From contig CAZGKT010000007.1 of assembly GCA_964525605.1 (NCBI GenBank), positions 62,001 to 126,000 on the forward strand: DNA of 64,000 nucleotides. Direction: 5' to 3'. The notes beneath the pieces are model-generated. The model worked only from the letters and a program-made list of their open reading frames with translations, was not told the DNA's origin and made no database searches. A program made the position numbers and the translations under genes. Shown piece after piece: positions 42,933-52,752 of the stretch; the first letter of the stretch is position 1, and each line of letters opens with the position of its first letter. Source of the DNA: CAVTWJ01 sp964525605. Lineage in GTDB: Bacteria > Oederibacteriota > Muellerivitia > Muellerivitales > Muellerivitaceae.

Positions 42933-44423
42933 CTATAGAAAGACAGTTCCTGAAATCTCAAATCCATCCAAGATGGCTCCCTGGGATGAATCCTGCAGAT
43001 TTGTTTGTTCTCCCATCCAAATTCTAAAGTCGCAGGCCCAGGAGGTATCTTCCCAGCCCAATCCCGTGTTGAGGTTGACGAGGAGGTTTTGAAGATTTGA
43101 GTTTTGGAAGTATTGATCTTCCTCTCCGGTCAGCCCCAATCGAAAAGCCAAATGGTCATCCAGCCACCTTTCGCCGCCCAGAGTGAACTGATAATAGTTG
43201 TAATCGCTTTGGATGGTGGTGGCCGAGCCGGCTATGGCGGAATTGTCCAGCGTGTAGGTTTGGCTCGCGAATTGAACGCCGAGAGTGTAATCGTGGATGG
43301 CTTCCACCCCCACCCCCAGGTTGGTGATAATTTGCTGGCGGTTGATGTTGTCGTAGACGTTTTGAGCCGACCCTGATCCTATGTCATTGGTGTTATTGAA
43401 ATACGAAGAAACATACCCCCCGATTTTGAGGTTTTCCCGGCCTGAAAGCGGGAAGGTCAGACGGAAGGCGCCATTCGCGTTCATGGATTGGAATTGAGAA
43501 GAATGATAGGCGTTTTGGCTGGGGTAATCGGCATTCGTTTGTGAAACCGTTCGGGCAAAAGAAGTGTCGTCATAGATCATGAAGTAGCTAAAGCGCAGGA
43601 TGATTTGGTGGGGTACCTCGTACTTCAACTCGGGGCCCAAGTAGTAATAATCGGTGTAAGAGTTGTTTTGCTGGAGGCTGAAGGGTCCTCCGCCGGGATA
43701 AACCAAGCTGGTTTTAAGCGCACTGTCACCGCCCCCCACCTGGGCCTCGAAGATTCCGCCCGCCTGCCAGAATCCGTCTTTGGGACCCGGTTTTTCGGGA
43801 AAGGTGGTCAGCAATCCCGCACGGAGATAGGTCTGGTTGAGGGCACTGGACCCCGTTTGAAGCGAGTAGGGTGAGCCGGAATTCTTTCCGTATTGGTAGA
43901 GGCCCGGTTCATAGGTATTGTCTGATTCCATGTTTCGAAATTCCAAACCCAAGACCAGGGGGCCCAAGCTGGTGGCCCCCCGGAACAGCCCGCGGTATTG
44001 GGAAGCGGTGTAACTATCAAGAATGTTTGTCGAAGTTTGGCCGGACGAAGACAGAAAATCCCCTCCCACCTGAAAGGCCCAACCCGTAGTGGGAAAAGCC
44101 ATCAAGCCCGCGTAGTGGATGTCATTGTCATTGGCCAGCCAGGGAATGGAACCGGAGGTTTGCTGGTAGGAGCCGGGCTGGACCGGTTGGCCGTTTTGCT
44201 GGCCCCACTGAAACGCCTCGTCCAGGCGGTCATGCGTATCTAATAAGAGTAGTCCGGCGGGGTTGCCGTCCATGAAAAAGCTCAAATCGGTCGTTTCGTC
44301 GGTCATGACACTTGTCAAGCCGCCTGTGGATTGCACCCGGGTTTCAGAAGGCCAGACAGGCCCTGTCCCGGCCAAAAAGATCCACAAGCTCGCCGCCAAG
44401 GCCAGCTTTTTCACCTGATCCAT
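42933..44423 (-). CDS. Outer-membrane beta-barrel protein, hypothetical
   Basis: A 496-residue exported protein. The leader MDQVKKLALAASLWIFLAG ends near VWPSE; the rest is rich in Tyr, Asn, Ser and Gly and alternates in the barrel manner (VLGLEFRNMES, YYYLGPELKYEVPHQIILRF, LKIGGYVSSYFNN, LGVQFASQTYTLDN), ending GFEISGTVFL. The start at 44423 follows GGAGG. No family is recognised; it converges on the LacI-linked binding protein and may belong to the same surface system. Confidence 0.6.
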   Translation of the reverse strand: MDQVKKLALAASLWIFLAGTGPVWPSETRVQSTGGLTSVMTDETTDLSFFMDGNPAGLLLLDTHDRLDEAFQWGQQNGQPVQPGSYQQTSGSIPWLANDNDIHYAGLMAFPTTGWAFQVGGDFLSSSGQTSTNILDSYTASQYRGLFRGATSLGPLVLGLEFRNMESDNTYEPGLYQYGKNSGSPYSLQTGSSALNQTYLRAGLLTTFPEKPGPKDGFWQAGGIFEAQVGGGDSALKTSLVYPGGGPFSLQQNNSYTDYYYLGPELKYEVPHQIILRFSYFMIYDDTSFARTVSQTNADYPSQNAYHSSQFQSMNANGAFRLTFPLSGRENLKIGGYVSSYFNNTNDIGSGSAQNVYDNINRQQIITNLGVGVEAIHDYTLGVQFASQTYTLDNSAIAGSATTIQSDYNYYQFTLGGERWLDDHLAFRLGLTGEEDQYFQNSNLQNLLVNLNTGLGWEDTSWACDFRIWMGEQTNLQDSSQGAILDGFEISGTVFL

Positions 44424-44725
44424 CCCCGCCTCCGCCCTTCGATTTCGCCTTTTCAAGCGGGGGCCACTCCGTGAGTCAGGCAGTTTACCCCTAGGCCGTT
44501 TAGTATATCGCCGGGCTCTGGCAGGTTGGGATACGTTTTGGCTGAAAAATACTTTAAAATGCTCCCGATTTTATAGGGTGGGTTTTTTCAGGTATAGGTC
44601 CTTTCGCTTGTTAGAAAGGAAAGGGATGGGGAAAATTCCAAAGAAGATATTTCCATCCCCCCGAAGGTCTTTCGCAGTCATGACGAATACAATTCCCGAA
44701 AGGGATTCAACGATTAAAGGCAAGA
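44424..44725. promoter_or_regulatory. Divergent region with structured leader of the fusion gene (302 bases)
   Basis: Three hairpins follow one another: TCCTTTC/GAAAGGA (44599-44605 and 44614-44620), GGGATGG/CCATCCC (44623-44629 and 44653-44659) and TCCC-GAAA-GGGA (44694-44705), the last ending 20 bases before the ATG. No match to a known riboswitch was recognised. No gene is present. Confidence 0.45.
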
Positions 44726-47700
44726 ATGAAAACCAAGCCCGTTAAACCCGTCCGGTTCGGCGACCGGATCGAATTGGAAATTACCTCCCTGGCTTTCGGG
44801 GGAGACTCGGTGGGACGATTTCAGGATTTCGCGGTATTCGTTCCAGGTGGCTTACCCGGGGAGCGAGCGACCGTCCAGATTACCCAGGTCAAAGACCAAT
44901 TTGCTGTCGGAAAAATTATCGGTTTCGCCAAGCGTTCTCCCGACCGGGTGGAACCGCCTTGCCCTATCTTTGAGGAATGCGGGGGGTGTCACTGGCAGCA
45001 TTTCCAATATCCCCGGCAATTGCAGGCAAAACGGCAATTCGTCGTCGACGCCCTGGAACGCATCGGCAAATTAACAAATGTCACCGTCCAGCCCTGTCTT
45101 CCCTCTCCCTCTCCATATCATTATCGTAACAAGGCCATGCCGGTCACCTCCATGAGGGATGGGCGCTTCGTGGCAGGCATTTATGAACCCCGCTCGCACA
45201 AGCTCGTGCCCTACCAGAACTGCCCCATCCAGGCCGACAGTATCAACGAACTGATCCAGCAGGTTTTGCGTAAGATCGACCGATCGGGGTTGACGCCCTA
45301 CCAGGAAAAGAAGCACACGGGTTTTCTCCGCCACCTGGCCGTTCGTTCCAGTGATAAAACCGGAGAGATTTTGCTGGCCCTGGTCACCCGGACTGAAAAC
45401 CCTGAGGAAAGGCTCCAGACCCAAGAAATTTCGGCCGAGCCGCTCGCTGAAATCCTTCCCCGCTTGGCCCGGGAACTGATGGCCGAGGTACCGTCCTTGG
45501 TGGGGGTTTTGCAAAACATTAATTCATCCCGGACGAATATCGTGTTTGGCCCCGTCACTCAAACCCTGGCGGGACGTGACCATTATTTCGAAGAGATCGA
45601 CAACCTGCGCTTGAAAGTCTCTCTCCCCTCCTTTCTTCAAGTCAACACCGCGCAGGCGGACCTTTTGCACGATGTGGTGAGGGAAGCGTTGGGCCGTCCC
45701 GAGAATGGCGGAAAGTGGCAGACGGTTCTCGACCTTTACAGCGGAATCGGAACTCTGGCCTTGGCCGTTTCCAACGAGTGCGAATACGTGGTGGGAATTG
45801 AGGAAGTGGGACCCGCCGTGGAGGACGCCAAAGTCAACCTTGGTCTCAACGGCCGGGAGAACATTGATTTCCTGGAAGGCGACGTTTCTCAAGTGCTCCT
45901 GGGATTGAAGGAAAAAGGTCTGACTCTAGTGAACGCGGTCCTATTGGATCCACCCCGTAAAGGAATTTTGCCCGAAGTCCTCGCCCGGGTCGGGGCCTTG
46001 CGTCCACAACGGATCGTTTATATTTCCTGTGACCCTTCCACTCTGGCGAGGGATTTGGCCCTTTTGTCCAAACACGGCTACGCGGTGGATTGGGCCCAGC
46101 CCCTGGATATGTTTCCGCAAACCTACCACGTGGAAACAGTCGTGCGCCTGACCCGATCCATACCGCCGGGCCCCGAGGAAGAATTGTCGGCAAAGGAAAC
46201 CCTAGAGCCCTTCCGTCTCCCTCGGGAACAGAATCCCGGGCTTTCTTCGTCCTATTCTCAGAACGTCGTTCGGTTTTTAGGCGAGGGTGTTTCTACATTG
46301 AGTTTAGCTGTGGGATCGGGATGGGCCCGGGCTAAAGACGGAGTGGGCTGGGCCAAACAATGGACCGGAAGAATGAGGGAAAAATACCGAGCCCCTGTTC
46401 AAAGCCAAGAGATTTCAGCAAATCCAGCGGCTTTTCTTCCTCAGTCCAAGGAATCCGTTAAAACGATCGAGAGGGAAGAGGCCATCCGGCGTTTTCTGTC
46501 AGGGTCCCTCAAAGAAGAGGATCTCCCCCAGGTGGTTTCTGCCCCGCCCATCTCGGTTTCCCCCTCACCCTCAGAATCCGAGCCGTTGAGGGAAGAAATT
46601 TCTTCAATTTCCAAGATTGAGTTCAAAACCATTGAAGAAAATATTGAGATTGCGGTTCGGGAGGAAAAACCGGTTGAAGATAAATCCGCTTTTCTGTCTC
46701 AATTGGCGGTCGAGGCTCCAAAAGCGGAAACTGAAAAGATCCCATCAGTCGAAGTACTGCAGCGGATGATGCTGGAGGGGAAGACACCTCTCGATCATCT
46801 CCAGACATCTCTCCCCGTCCCAACCGAAACCGCTTCGCCCAAAATGGAGACGGACCCACATCGCTTAAAGCTTGTAAGCTGGCTTTCTTTTCTAACGTTC
46901 AAAACCTTGTATGCCCGTTTGGCATCATTGATGACCAGGAAAATTGAATTTTGGAACACCTATGCGATATCGGACAGACAGATTTGGGGCGGGGTCGGGG
47001 CTCTGGTCGGGGTGTTCGCCCTGGTTTTTCTGGCCAAGGCCACCTTGACCCCCTTGGTTTCCCAACCGGCCATTCCCCTCAAGACGCTGTCACTTGAAAT
47101 TCCCGACGTGGTGGCCGTCATGCCGAAGGGAAGTTTTTTAAGATATGAGATGGTCCCTTTTGAATTGAAAGTAAGTTCAATGAACTACAAGCGCTTCGAG
47201 GAAAGCCATGCCTATGTGGAAGTCCTGATGGATGGCAAACCCGTCACGCTGGTGGATGGCCATTCGAAGTTGGAATTGAGAAAGGTGGCTGAAGGTAGGA
47301 CCTTTTCAGGCAATTGGCCCATTCCATACAATCCTCGGCCTGGGACCTACCTGGCTCAAATGGTATTGGTTGATCCGGAAAGATCGAACCCGCGTGTATT
47401 TCAGTCGGCTTTTACCATCCCTCCTTTGCAACCCTCGGGCTTGGAGCCGGGATATGCCGTCTTGACGATGGAGGGCGGGAAACAACTCATTAAGGGGATG
47501 ATTCCGGCGCTTGATGGAAGCGGAACCATGAGCGCGGCCCACGCCATTGATTGGGCCAAGTTTATGGGCGCAAATGTGTTTTGTGATTTGGTGGCGGAAA
47601 CCGCCATTTGGGACCGTTTTTACCCTCAGGATTTTCCCTTTAACAGGGAAGAAATGGAGAATGGTCGAAAATATGCCCAGGCTGCCCACAGCGCGGGTTT

Positions 47701-48934
47701 GAAGTATGCCGCTTACATGACTACTTTCAAAGTCGGTGGGGACGGATGGCATCAGGCACCCTACGAATTTTCCATGGGCTATGACTCCAGCACGGATCAG
47801 GTGATTCTCACCCGGTTCATTTCGCTCGATGACCCGAAACGCCGCCAGGACATCCTGGACTTTCTGCAGGCCATGAATAAGGATTCCAACGTCGATTACG
47901 TGGGCCTGGATTACGTGCGTACGGGTTTTGCGGGCTATGAGTTGGTGGACGAATTCGTTAAAGATATGAACATGACTCTGCCCGATGGGTTCGAAAAAAT
48001 GGCAGAGCCTGACCGAATCCATTGGCTGGCGCGAACGGTGGAAAAAAAGGAGAACAAGCAGGTCGTGGCCCTTTTCGAATGGTGGAGAGCCCATAAGGTG
48101 GCAACCGTGCTTAAAAGCATTTTGGACGAAGCCAAGATGACCAAGCCTGTTTTTACCTTCACCCTGGGATGGGAAATGGGCCACCAGCATGGGCAAGACC
48201 CAGCCATGCTGGTGGATGCGGGCATTAACTTTAACCACATCATGCTTTATGAGGGAGACCGCAGCACGATCGAGGACATGAAACGCCACTGGCCGGGTTA
48301 TCTCGCGCGGGAAGGGGGCATGTATGTGCCGGGTGAAGAAGCCGATTTCAATATGGTTCAAAAAAGTTTGGATCCACCTGCGCCTGAGGAGCTTTACAAC
48401 CGGGAAGTGGAAACTTTCAACCTTTGGTATGGCGTGAACGCTAACCTGGGAATGTTCTGGCACGACCTTTACCGCTTGATTTGGGGAGTCCGGGGGCCTT
48501 ATTCCAAAATGGAGTGGGTGATTTCGGGCGGGAAAGCTTTTACCACTTTACGACAGGCTGAAGGATTGCTTCCGGTTGAGGTGAGCCTGACCGCTCCTGC
48601 GGAAGCCCCGCTGGGGATTTCCTTGCCGCTTACAGTGGATATTCATAACCAAACGGCGCATGAAATAAAGGGCCTGATCTTGCGCCAGTTGGATGCCACC
48701 AAGGATTATTACGTCACCCTGGCGACCGTGGGCCCCCTGGATGTGCCGGCCGGGATGGACGTGCGCGTGAAAAGCCTGTTTGTGAATTTGCCGAAGGAAG
48801 CCCAGCCTGAGCGGGATAGCCAAACCATGGCGGCCGTCCTGGTGGAAACGCCAGATGATTCGATCCATGCTTTTGATTTCACTTACATCAAGGGCCAAAC
48901 CGGAACCCGAACGGCCGGAAAACTTAAACCCTAG
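44726..48934 (+). CDS. RlmD/TrmA-type RNA uracil-C5 methyltransferase fused to transmembrane and extracytoplasmic glycosidase-like region
   Basis: One uninterrupted frame of 1402 codons. Residues 1-475 form a complete methyltransferase: TRAM domain, [4Fe-4S] cysteines C79, C85, C88 (PPCPIFEECGGCHWQH) and C166, SAM motif VLDLYSGIGTLALAVS at about 333, catalytic C435 in YISCDPSTLARD, and the usual end YHVETVVRL. Residues 476-750 are a Glu/Pro/Ser-rich linker. WGGVGALVGVFALVFLAKA (about 753-773) is a transmembrane helix. The remaining 630 residues hold a beta domain and a TIM-barrel-like region with VDYVGLDYVRTGF and TFTLGWEMGHQHGQD, resembling putative glycoside hydrolases, then a final beta domain. 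Fusion of a cytoplasmic RNA modifier to a surface enzyme is very unusual. No ribosome binding site for a separate second gene is evident inside. Confidence 0.8.
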   Translation: MKTKPVKPVRFGDRIELEITSLAFGGDSVGRFQDFAVFVPGGLPGERATVQITQVKDQFAVGKIIGFAKRSPDRVEPPCPIFEECGGCHWQHFQYPRQLQAKRQFVVDALERIGKLTNVTVQPCLPSPSPYHYRNKAMPVTSMRDGRFVAGIYEPRSHKLVPYQNCPIQADSINELIQQVLRKIDRSGLTPYQEKKHTGFLRHLAVRSSDKTGEILLALVTRTENPEERLQTQEISAEPLAEILPRLARELMAEVPSLVGVLQNINSSRTNIVFGPVTQTLAGRDHYFEEIDNLRLKVSLPSFLQVNTAQADLLHDVVREALGRPENGGKWQTVLDLYSGIGTLALAVSNECEYVVGIEEVGPAVEDAKVNLGLNGRENIDFLEGDVSQVLLGLKEKGLTLVNAVLLDPPRKGILPEVLARVGALRPQRIVYISCDPSTLARDLALLSKHGYAVDWAQPLDMFPQTYHVETVVRLTRSIPPGPEEELSAKETLEPFRLPREQNPGLSSSYSQNVVRFLGEGVSTLSLAVGSGWARAKDGVGWAKQWTGRMREKYRAPVQSQEISANPAAFLPQSKESVKTIEREEAIRRFLSGSLKEEDLPQVVSAPPISVSPSPSESEPLREEISSISKIEFKTIEENIEIAVREEKPVEDKSAFLSQLAVEAPKAETEKIPSVEVLQRMMLEGKTPLDHLQTSLPVPTETASPKMETDPHRLKLVSWLSFLTFKTLYARLASLMTRKIEFWNTYAISDRQIWGGVGALVGVFALVFLAKATLTPLVSQPAIPLKTLSLEIPDVVAVMPKGSFLRYEMVPFELKVSSMNYKRFEESHAYVEVLMDGKPVTLVDGHSKLELRKVAEGRTFSGNWPIPYNPRPGTYLAQMVLVDPERSNPRVFQSAFTIPPLQPSGLEPGYAVLTMEGGKQLIKGMIPALDGSGTMSAAHAIDWAKFMGANVFCDLVAETAIWDRFYPQDFPFNREEMENGRKYAQAAHSAGLKYAAYMTTFKVGGDGWHQAPYEFSMGYDSSTDQVILTRFISLDDPKRRQDILDFLQAMNKDSNVDYVGLDYVRTGFAGYELVDEFVKDMNMTLPDGFEKMAEPDRIHWLARTVEKKENKQVVALFEWWRAHKVATVLKSILDEAKMTKPVFTFTLGWEMGHQHGQDPAMLVDAGINFNHIMLYEGDRSTIEDMKRHWPGYLAREGGMYVPGEEADFNMVQKSLDPPAPEELYNREVETFNLWYGVNANLGMFWHDLYRLIWGVRGPYSKMEWVISGGKAFTTLRQAEGLLPVEVSLTAPAEAPLGISLPLTVDIHNQTAHEIKGLILRQLDATKDYYVTLATVGPLDVPAGMDVRVKSLFVNLPKEAQPERDSQTMAAVLVETPDDSIHAFDFTYIKGQTGTRTAGKLKP

Positions 48935-49161
48935 CGGGAATTACGCTTTCCCGAGGAAACCCATAATTTATTCAACAAAAATTCAATTTTTAAGCCCAGG
49001 CGTTTAACGGTTTAACCCCCCATGAAAGGGATTTACTGCAAGGAAAATAGTGAATCCTGAAAAAATTACATACATGTCCCTTGAAAAAAAACTAACGTCA
49101 ATCCCCGCCTTTTAGTAAAATGCACGGGCTTTGTCGCCTTTATCCCCCGGTCGAGGTCGCT

Positions 49162-49932
49162 ATGTCTTCCCCGAAATTTTTCACCTTATGCCTGGGGCTT
49201 CTTTTGGTTTTCATTCTGGCGGGATGCGGTGCGGTTTTTATTAACCAAGGCTCGGCACAATCCTCCCTCCGCGATGGCCTGACGAACCCCGATTTAAACA
49301 AAATCAAAATCAACGTTCCCCCGGAACAAAGTATGATTTGTAATTTTGATGATGGGAGTAAAAATACCAATCCCAATCTTCACGGCGGATCCGGGGGGAC
49401 ATGGTTTGTCTTTTCTGAGAATGGAAATGCTCCTAATCCTAATTTTATTGTGAAGGGCGGGGCTAATGGTTCCGCCATGTGCGCCCATATTTTTGGTTCC
49501 TTGACGGACAAAGGGGATCGTTCCTACCCCGCCTTCTCGATACAGGGAAAATTTACGAGCGCCGGTCTTTACAATGCCAGCGATTTTTCAGGAATTCAGT
49601 TTTACTACAAGTGCCCTCCCGCTGATCAGGCGATCAAGCGCCGTTTTGTGATCGCGACCGTACCCACACTGCCCGCCGATGCCGGCGGGGCCTGTATCTC
49701 GGACTGTTATAACCACTTTGGGGCTATGCTGGGACCCACGAGCGATTGGAAACTTTGTTCATATAAATTTACCGAGTTGAGCCGGGAACAAGGATGGGGG
49801 TCGCCGGTGACGCCACCGGATTTGATCGACCATCTCAAGGAATTCATCTATTTGGAATGGGACCATAGCGGGGACAACAACGCTGGAACATATAATATTG
49901 ATTACTGGATAGATGAAGTCGGGTTTTTCTGA
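49162..49932 (+). CDS. Lipoprotein with binding-type beta-sandwich (paralogue 1)
   Basis: A 256-residue lipoprotein: signal peptide with lipobox LAGC, a short spacer, then a galactose-binding-like sandwich opened by SMICNFDDGSKN and containing NASDFSGIQFYYKCPP, CYNHFGAML and, at the end, YNIDYWIDEVGFF. The same three landmarks recur in the lipoproteins at 57588 and 58562. GAGG precedes the ATG at 49162; an earlier in-frame ATG at 49120 gives a poor leader. First gene of the SLH-porin operon. Binding of a polysaccharide at the outer membrane is inferred. Confidence 0.75.
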   Translation: MSSPKFFTLCLGLLLVFILAGCGAVFINQGSAQSSLRDGLTNPDLNKIKINVPPEQSMICNFDDGSKNTNPNLHGGSGGTWFVFSENGNAPNPNFIVKGGANGSAMCAHIFGSLTDKGDRSYPAFSIQGKFTSAGLYNASDFSGIQFYYKCPPADQAIKRRFVIATVPTLPADAGGACISDCYNHFGAMLGPTSDWKLCSYKFTELSREQGWGSPVTPPDLIDHLKEFIYLEWDHSGDNNAGTYNIDYWIDEVGFF

Positions 49933-49972
49933 GGCTGATTTTTCGAATTAACTTGGATCCAAGGGACTGGTT

Positions 49973-52720
49973 TTGAAAATTAAATTTTCAATTCTTTTGT
50001 CGGTGCTGGCGGGGGCGATCGGCCTTTTAGCTGCGGGCCTAGTTAGGGCCAATCCCTACGAAGAAATCAATTCGGATAATCCTGTTTATCAAGGGGTGAA
50101 ACATTTAGAGGTATATGGACTTCTGGACCCCGATGACCAAGAGGCTTTGGATCAGGGCAAAACCGTCACTCGGATGGAATTAGCTTTCTATACCGAGAGA
50201 GCCAAGGCCCGGCTTGAAGCTCCCTCCTTGGGTCCAACACCAACTCCTCCTACCGCCGCTATGCAAGTTCCGACTCCCGAGGTGTCCGTTCCTTCTCAGA
50301 TTGAGGTTCAACCACCCGTTGTGCCAACCGCACCCACTGCAACGCCGGTTCCGGCCATTGCTCCACCTACAATCCCTGAGATTACTCCAGTTGTCCCAAC
50401 TGTAATAACCCCTGTCGCCGCTCCAACTTTGGCCCCTTCCTATCCGCCCGCCGCAAAGGCCGAGATCGAGCAGTTGTTGAAAGAACTCAGCGACTCTACT
50501 CAGGTTCTCAAGAATCATTTGGCCCAGGAAGATGAGCAGTTGAAAGACAGGGAAGCCGAATTGCAAAGTCTCAAACAGGTTCAAGATGATGTGGATAGTG
50601 TCTGGAAAAAGGCCAATAAATCGGTGGGAATCCCCAATTTCAACACCAATACCAATGTTCGATTCGAAAACATCAACCTGTCTGGTATTTCCCAACAAAG
50701 CGCGAGCAAGATTTTGCAAGAAGCGTGGGTGGGCATGTACACCGACCTGGGAGGCGTGGGTACCCTTTCCACGGGCTTTGGGATGATCATACCCTTCGAT
50801 AATTATTCGGCGAAGATTCAGGTCGCCGGGGTGGGTACGGCCCCCGCTTCCATCTACCTGGGCAATCCTAGCGCGACCTTCCACCTCTATGGCGATCTGG
50901 GGAAGTGGGACACGACCTTCGCAGTGGAATGCTATCAGCCCGATACCACCTTCGGCCCCCTTAGCCGGGGATATGCCAATAATTCCATCAAACGTTTTGA
51001 AGATCCTTTCGACATCAAGAACTTCAACGACGACAAGAACGGTAAGAATTGGGACGATTACATGGATTCGGTCAGCTATATCCCGGCTTACTCGGCTACC
51101 GCGGGAAATGTGCAGTCGGCCAGCGACCGGGTCTTTGACGGGATGTATGCGGTGGGTCGCCAATTGCCCTGGTTGGGTCCAGATGGTCGCATGTGGTTAC
51201 TTGTAGGACGTATGGGGGAAACCCCGACCCAAACCCAGCGATGGGAAGAGGGTTTGAAGATTGACGAACCCTGGGCCAACAGCTTGGTGCGCACTTCATT
51301 TTCTGCCGAATGGGTCAACGATAATTTCGGTATCGTTCAGCCCCTCCAGCCTTCACTCGACATGAAGGATTACGAGGCGGATATTCACTTAAACCTGAAT
51401 GCGGTGCAGGTGGACTTTGACGGAGCCTTTTCGCATTTTTATACCGGAACCGAGGTGTCGGGGCCGGTTTTCACGAATACCGGTACGGTGATATCCGATC
51501 CCAACGCCATTGAATCAGGCGCAGGCCAAGCTTCCATCGCTTTTTATCCTTTCGCCCTTTATGGGTTTGCCATCGGCGACACCTACGCCGACTTTCAAAG
51601 CAAGGTGACCATGAGTGGAATCAATTTTTTCCATTACGGCCTTGCCTTCAACCCGAGTGACTACCAGGATGCCTACGGTTCCATCGGGGAAGTGGATAAC
51701 CTTCAGAGCGATCGATACGGCTGGCGGTTCAATTTGGGGTGGAACGGACGCAAGCAAGATTTCATGAAGAAGTGGCCTTCCTTTCTGGATGCCATCGTCG
51801 TCAATTTCGATGTTGCCCAAAAAACGGAATATGTCTCCGAACAGAATTCCTTTGGATACAACACGATTGAGCCCGTGCAGATTCTGAGCTTTTACTATCC
51901 CGATGATGAGGGCATCTGGGGGCTGGATATGTGGGGAAATTATTCCCCGACGGTGAACCCGGTTCGACTCGATTACATCAACAATATCGAGGCTCAACGC
52001 AACGACGGCGACGTTCTCGACGATGACGTGCGGTATCAGTTCCGCATGACAAGTGAACGGCTTCCATTGATCCTTCCCATATATAAATACGGTGGTGCCC
52101 TGACCATGATTGGCCCCGGACAAGCCCCGCTCCCTGGGATGACTCTGGCCACCTACCCGGACGGACTCTCAAAAGGGTTTAACGAATATGCCAATATTGA
52201 GGATCTTAAGTCTTACAACTACATCACTTTGACCACCAAGTTAAAGGTGAATGAGTGGATGGGCACCCCGGGAGCTGTGGATCTTTCATTCTTTATGACT
52301 GAAAACCAGGTCTCCTGTGGAGCAAGCGTCCCAGCGACCTTTCTTAACGCGGCGACAGCAGGAGGATCCACCACCGTGCCTTCCCCCGGGGCGCCATCTT
52401 CCAGTACGCCTTCCGTCTATTCGGCCAGCATTCCCAACCTATTTACCCAGCAGGTGTTTGACGGCGCCATTATGGTGAATATCATCAAGGACCTGGATTT
52501 CTTGGGGGATATCGGTGTGGAGACTTGGAATTCCAATTACACCTATCCTTTGGTCAATTACCAAACGAACTCTTACGGCCTAGGGTTTGCCTGGGACATT
52601 CCCTGGGGCGGAGGCAAGATGGAGTGGCGGTATAAGCATATCGATTTCGCGGATGCCTATGTGCCCTCTAATAACTATTCGGGCGACCAGTTTTTCAGCA
52701 AAATTAAATTCATGTTTTAA
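49973..52720 (+). CDS. SLH-domain outer-membrane porin (member 1)
   Basis: A 915-residue exported protein. After the signal peptide comes an SLH-like segment (about 28-82; NPVYQGVKHLEVYGLLDPDD), a Pro/Thr-rich linker (about 85-160), a coiled coil (about 162-212; IEQLLKELSDSTQVLKNHLA) and a large beta-barrel ending FFSKIKFMF. SLH segments in such porins bind peptidoglycan-linked polymers, tying the outer membrane to the wall; the coiled coil would cross the periplasm. TTG start with AAGGGA at proper spacing. It is the most distant of the three porins. Confidence 0.82.
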   Translation: MKIKFSILLSVLAGAIGLLAAGLVRANPYEEINSDNPVYQGVKHLEVYGLLDPDDQEALDQGKTVTRMELAFYTERAKARLEAPSLGPTPTPPTAAMQVPTPEVSVPSQIEVQPPVVPTAPTATPVPAIAPPTIPEITPVVPTVITPVAAPTLAPSYPPAAKAEIEQLLKELSDSTQVLKNHLAQEDEQLKDREAELQSLKQVQDDVDSVWKKANKSVGIPNFNTNTNVRFENINLSGISQQSASKILQEAWVGMYTDLGGVGTLSTGFGMIIPFDNYSAKIQVAGVGTAPASIYLGNPSATFHLYGDLGKWDTTFAVECYQPDTTFGPLSRGYANNSIKRFEDPFDIKNFNDDKNGKNWDDYMDSVSYIPAYSATAGNVQSASDRVFDGMYAVGRQLPWLGPDGRMWLLVGRMGETPTQTQRWEEGLKIDEPWANSLVRTSFSAEWVNDNFGIVQPLQPSLDMKDYEADIHLNLNAVQVDFDGAFSHFYTGTEVSGPVFTNTGTVISDPNAIESGAGQASIAFYPFALYGFAIGDTYADFQSKVTMSGINFFHYGLAFNPSDYQDAYGSIGEVDNLQSDRYGWRFNLGWNGRKQDFMKKWPSFLDAIVVNFDVAQKTEYVSEQNSFGYNTIEPVQILSFYYPDDEGIWGLDMWGNYSPTVNPVRLDYINNIEAQRNDGDVLDDDVRYQFRMTSERLPLILPIYKYGGALTMIGPGQAPLPGMTLATYPDGLSKGFNEYANIEDLKSYNYITLTTKLKVNEWMGTPGAVDLSFFMTENQVSCGASVPATFLNAATAGGSTTVPSPGAPSSSTPSVYSASIPNLFTQQVFDGAIMVNIIKDLDFLGDIGVETWNSNYTYPLVNYQTNSYGLGFAWDIPWGGGKMEWRYKHIDFADAYVPSNNYSGDQFFSKIKFMF

Positions 52721-52752
52721 CGGATTTGGACAAATTGAAACTTAAAGCAACT

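Noticed and set aside
47306..48463. 385-codon minus-strand open frame opposite the fusion gene
   Set aside because: It runs antisense to a region with clear protein-domain character on the plus strand and gives a composition (many His, Phe, Val) typical of a reverse-strand shadow.
50180..51163. 327-codon minus-strand open frame opposite the first SLH porin
   Set aside because: Low-complexity Gly/Arg/Trp-rich translation caused by reverse reading of the Pro/Thr linker; no start site signals.
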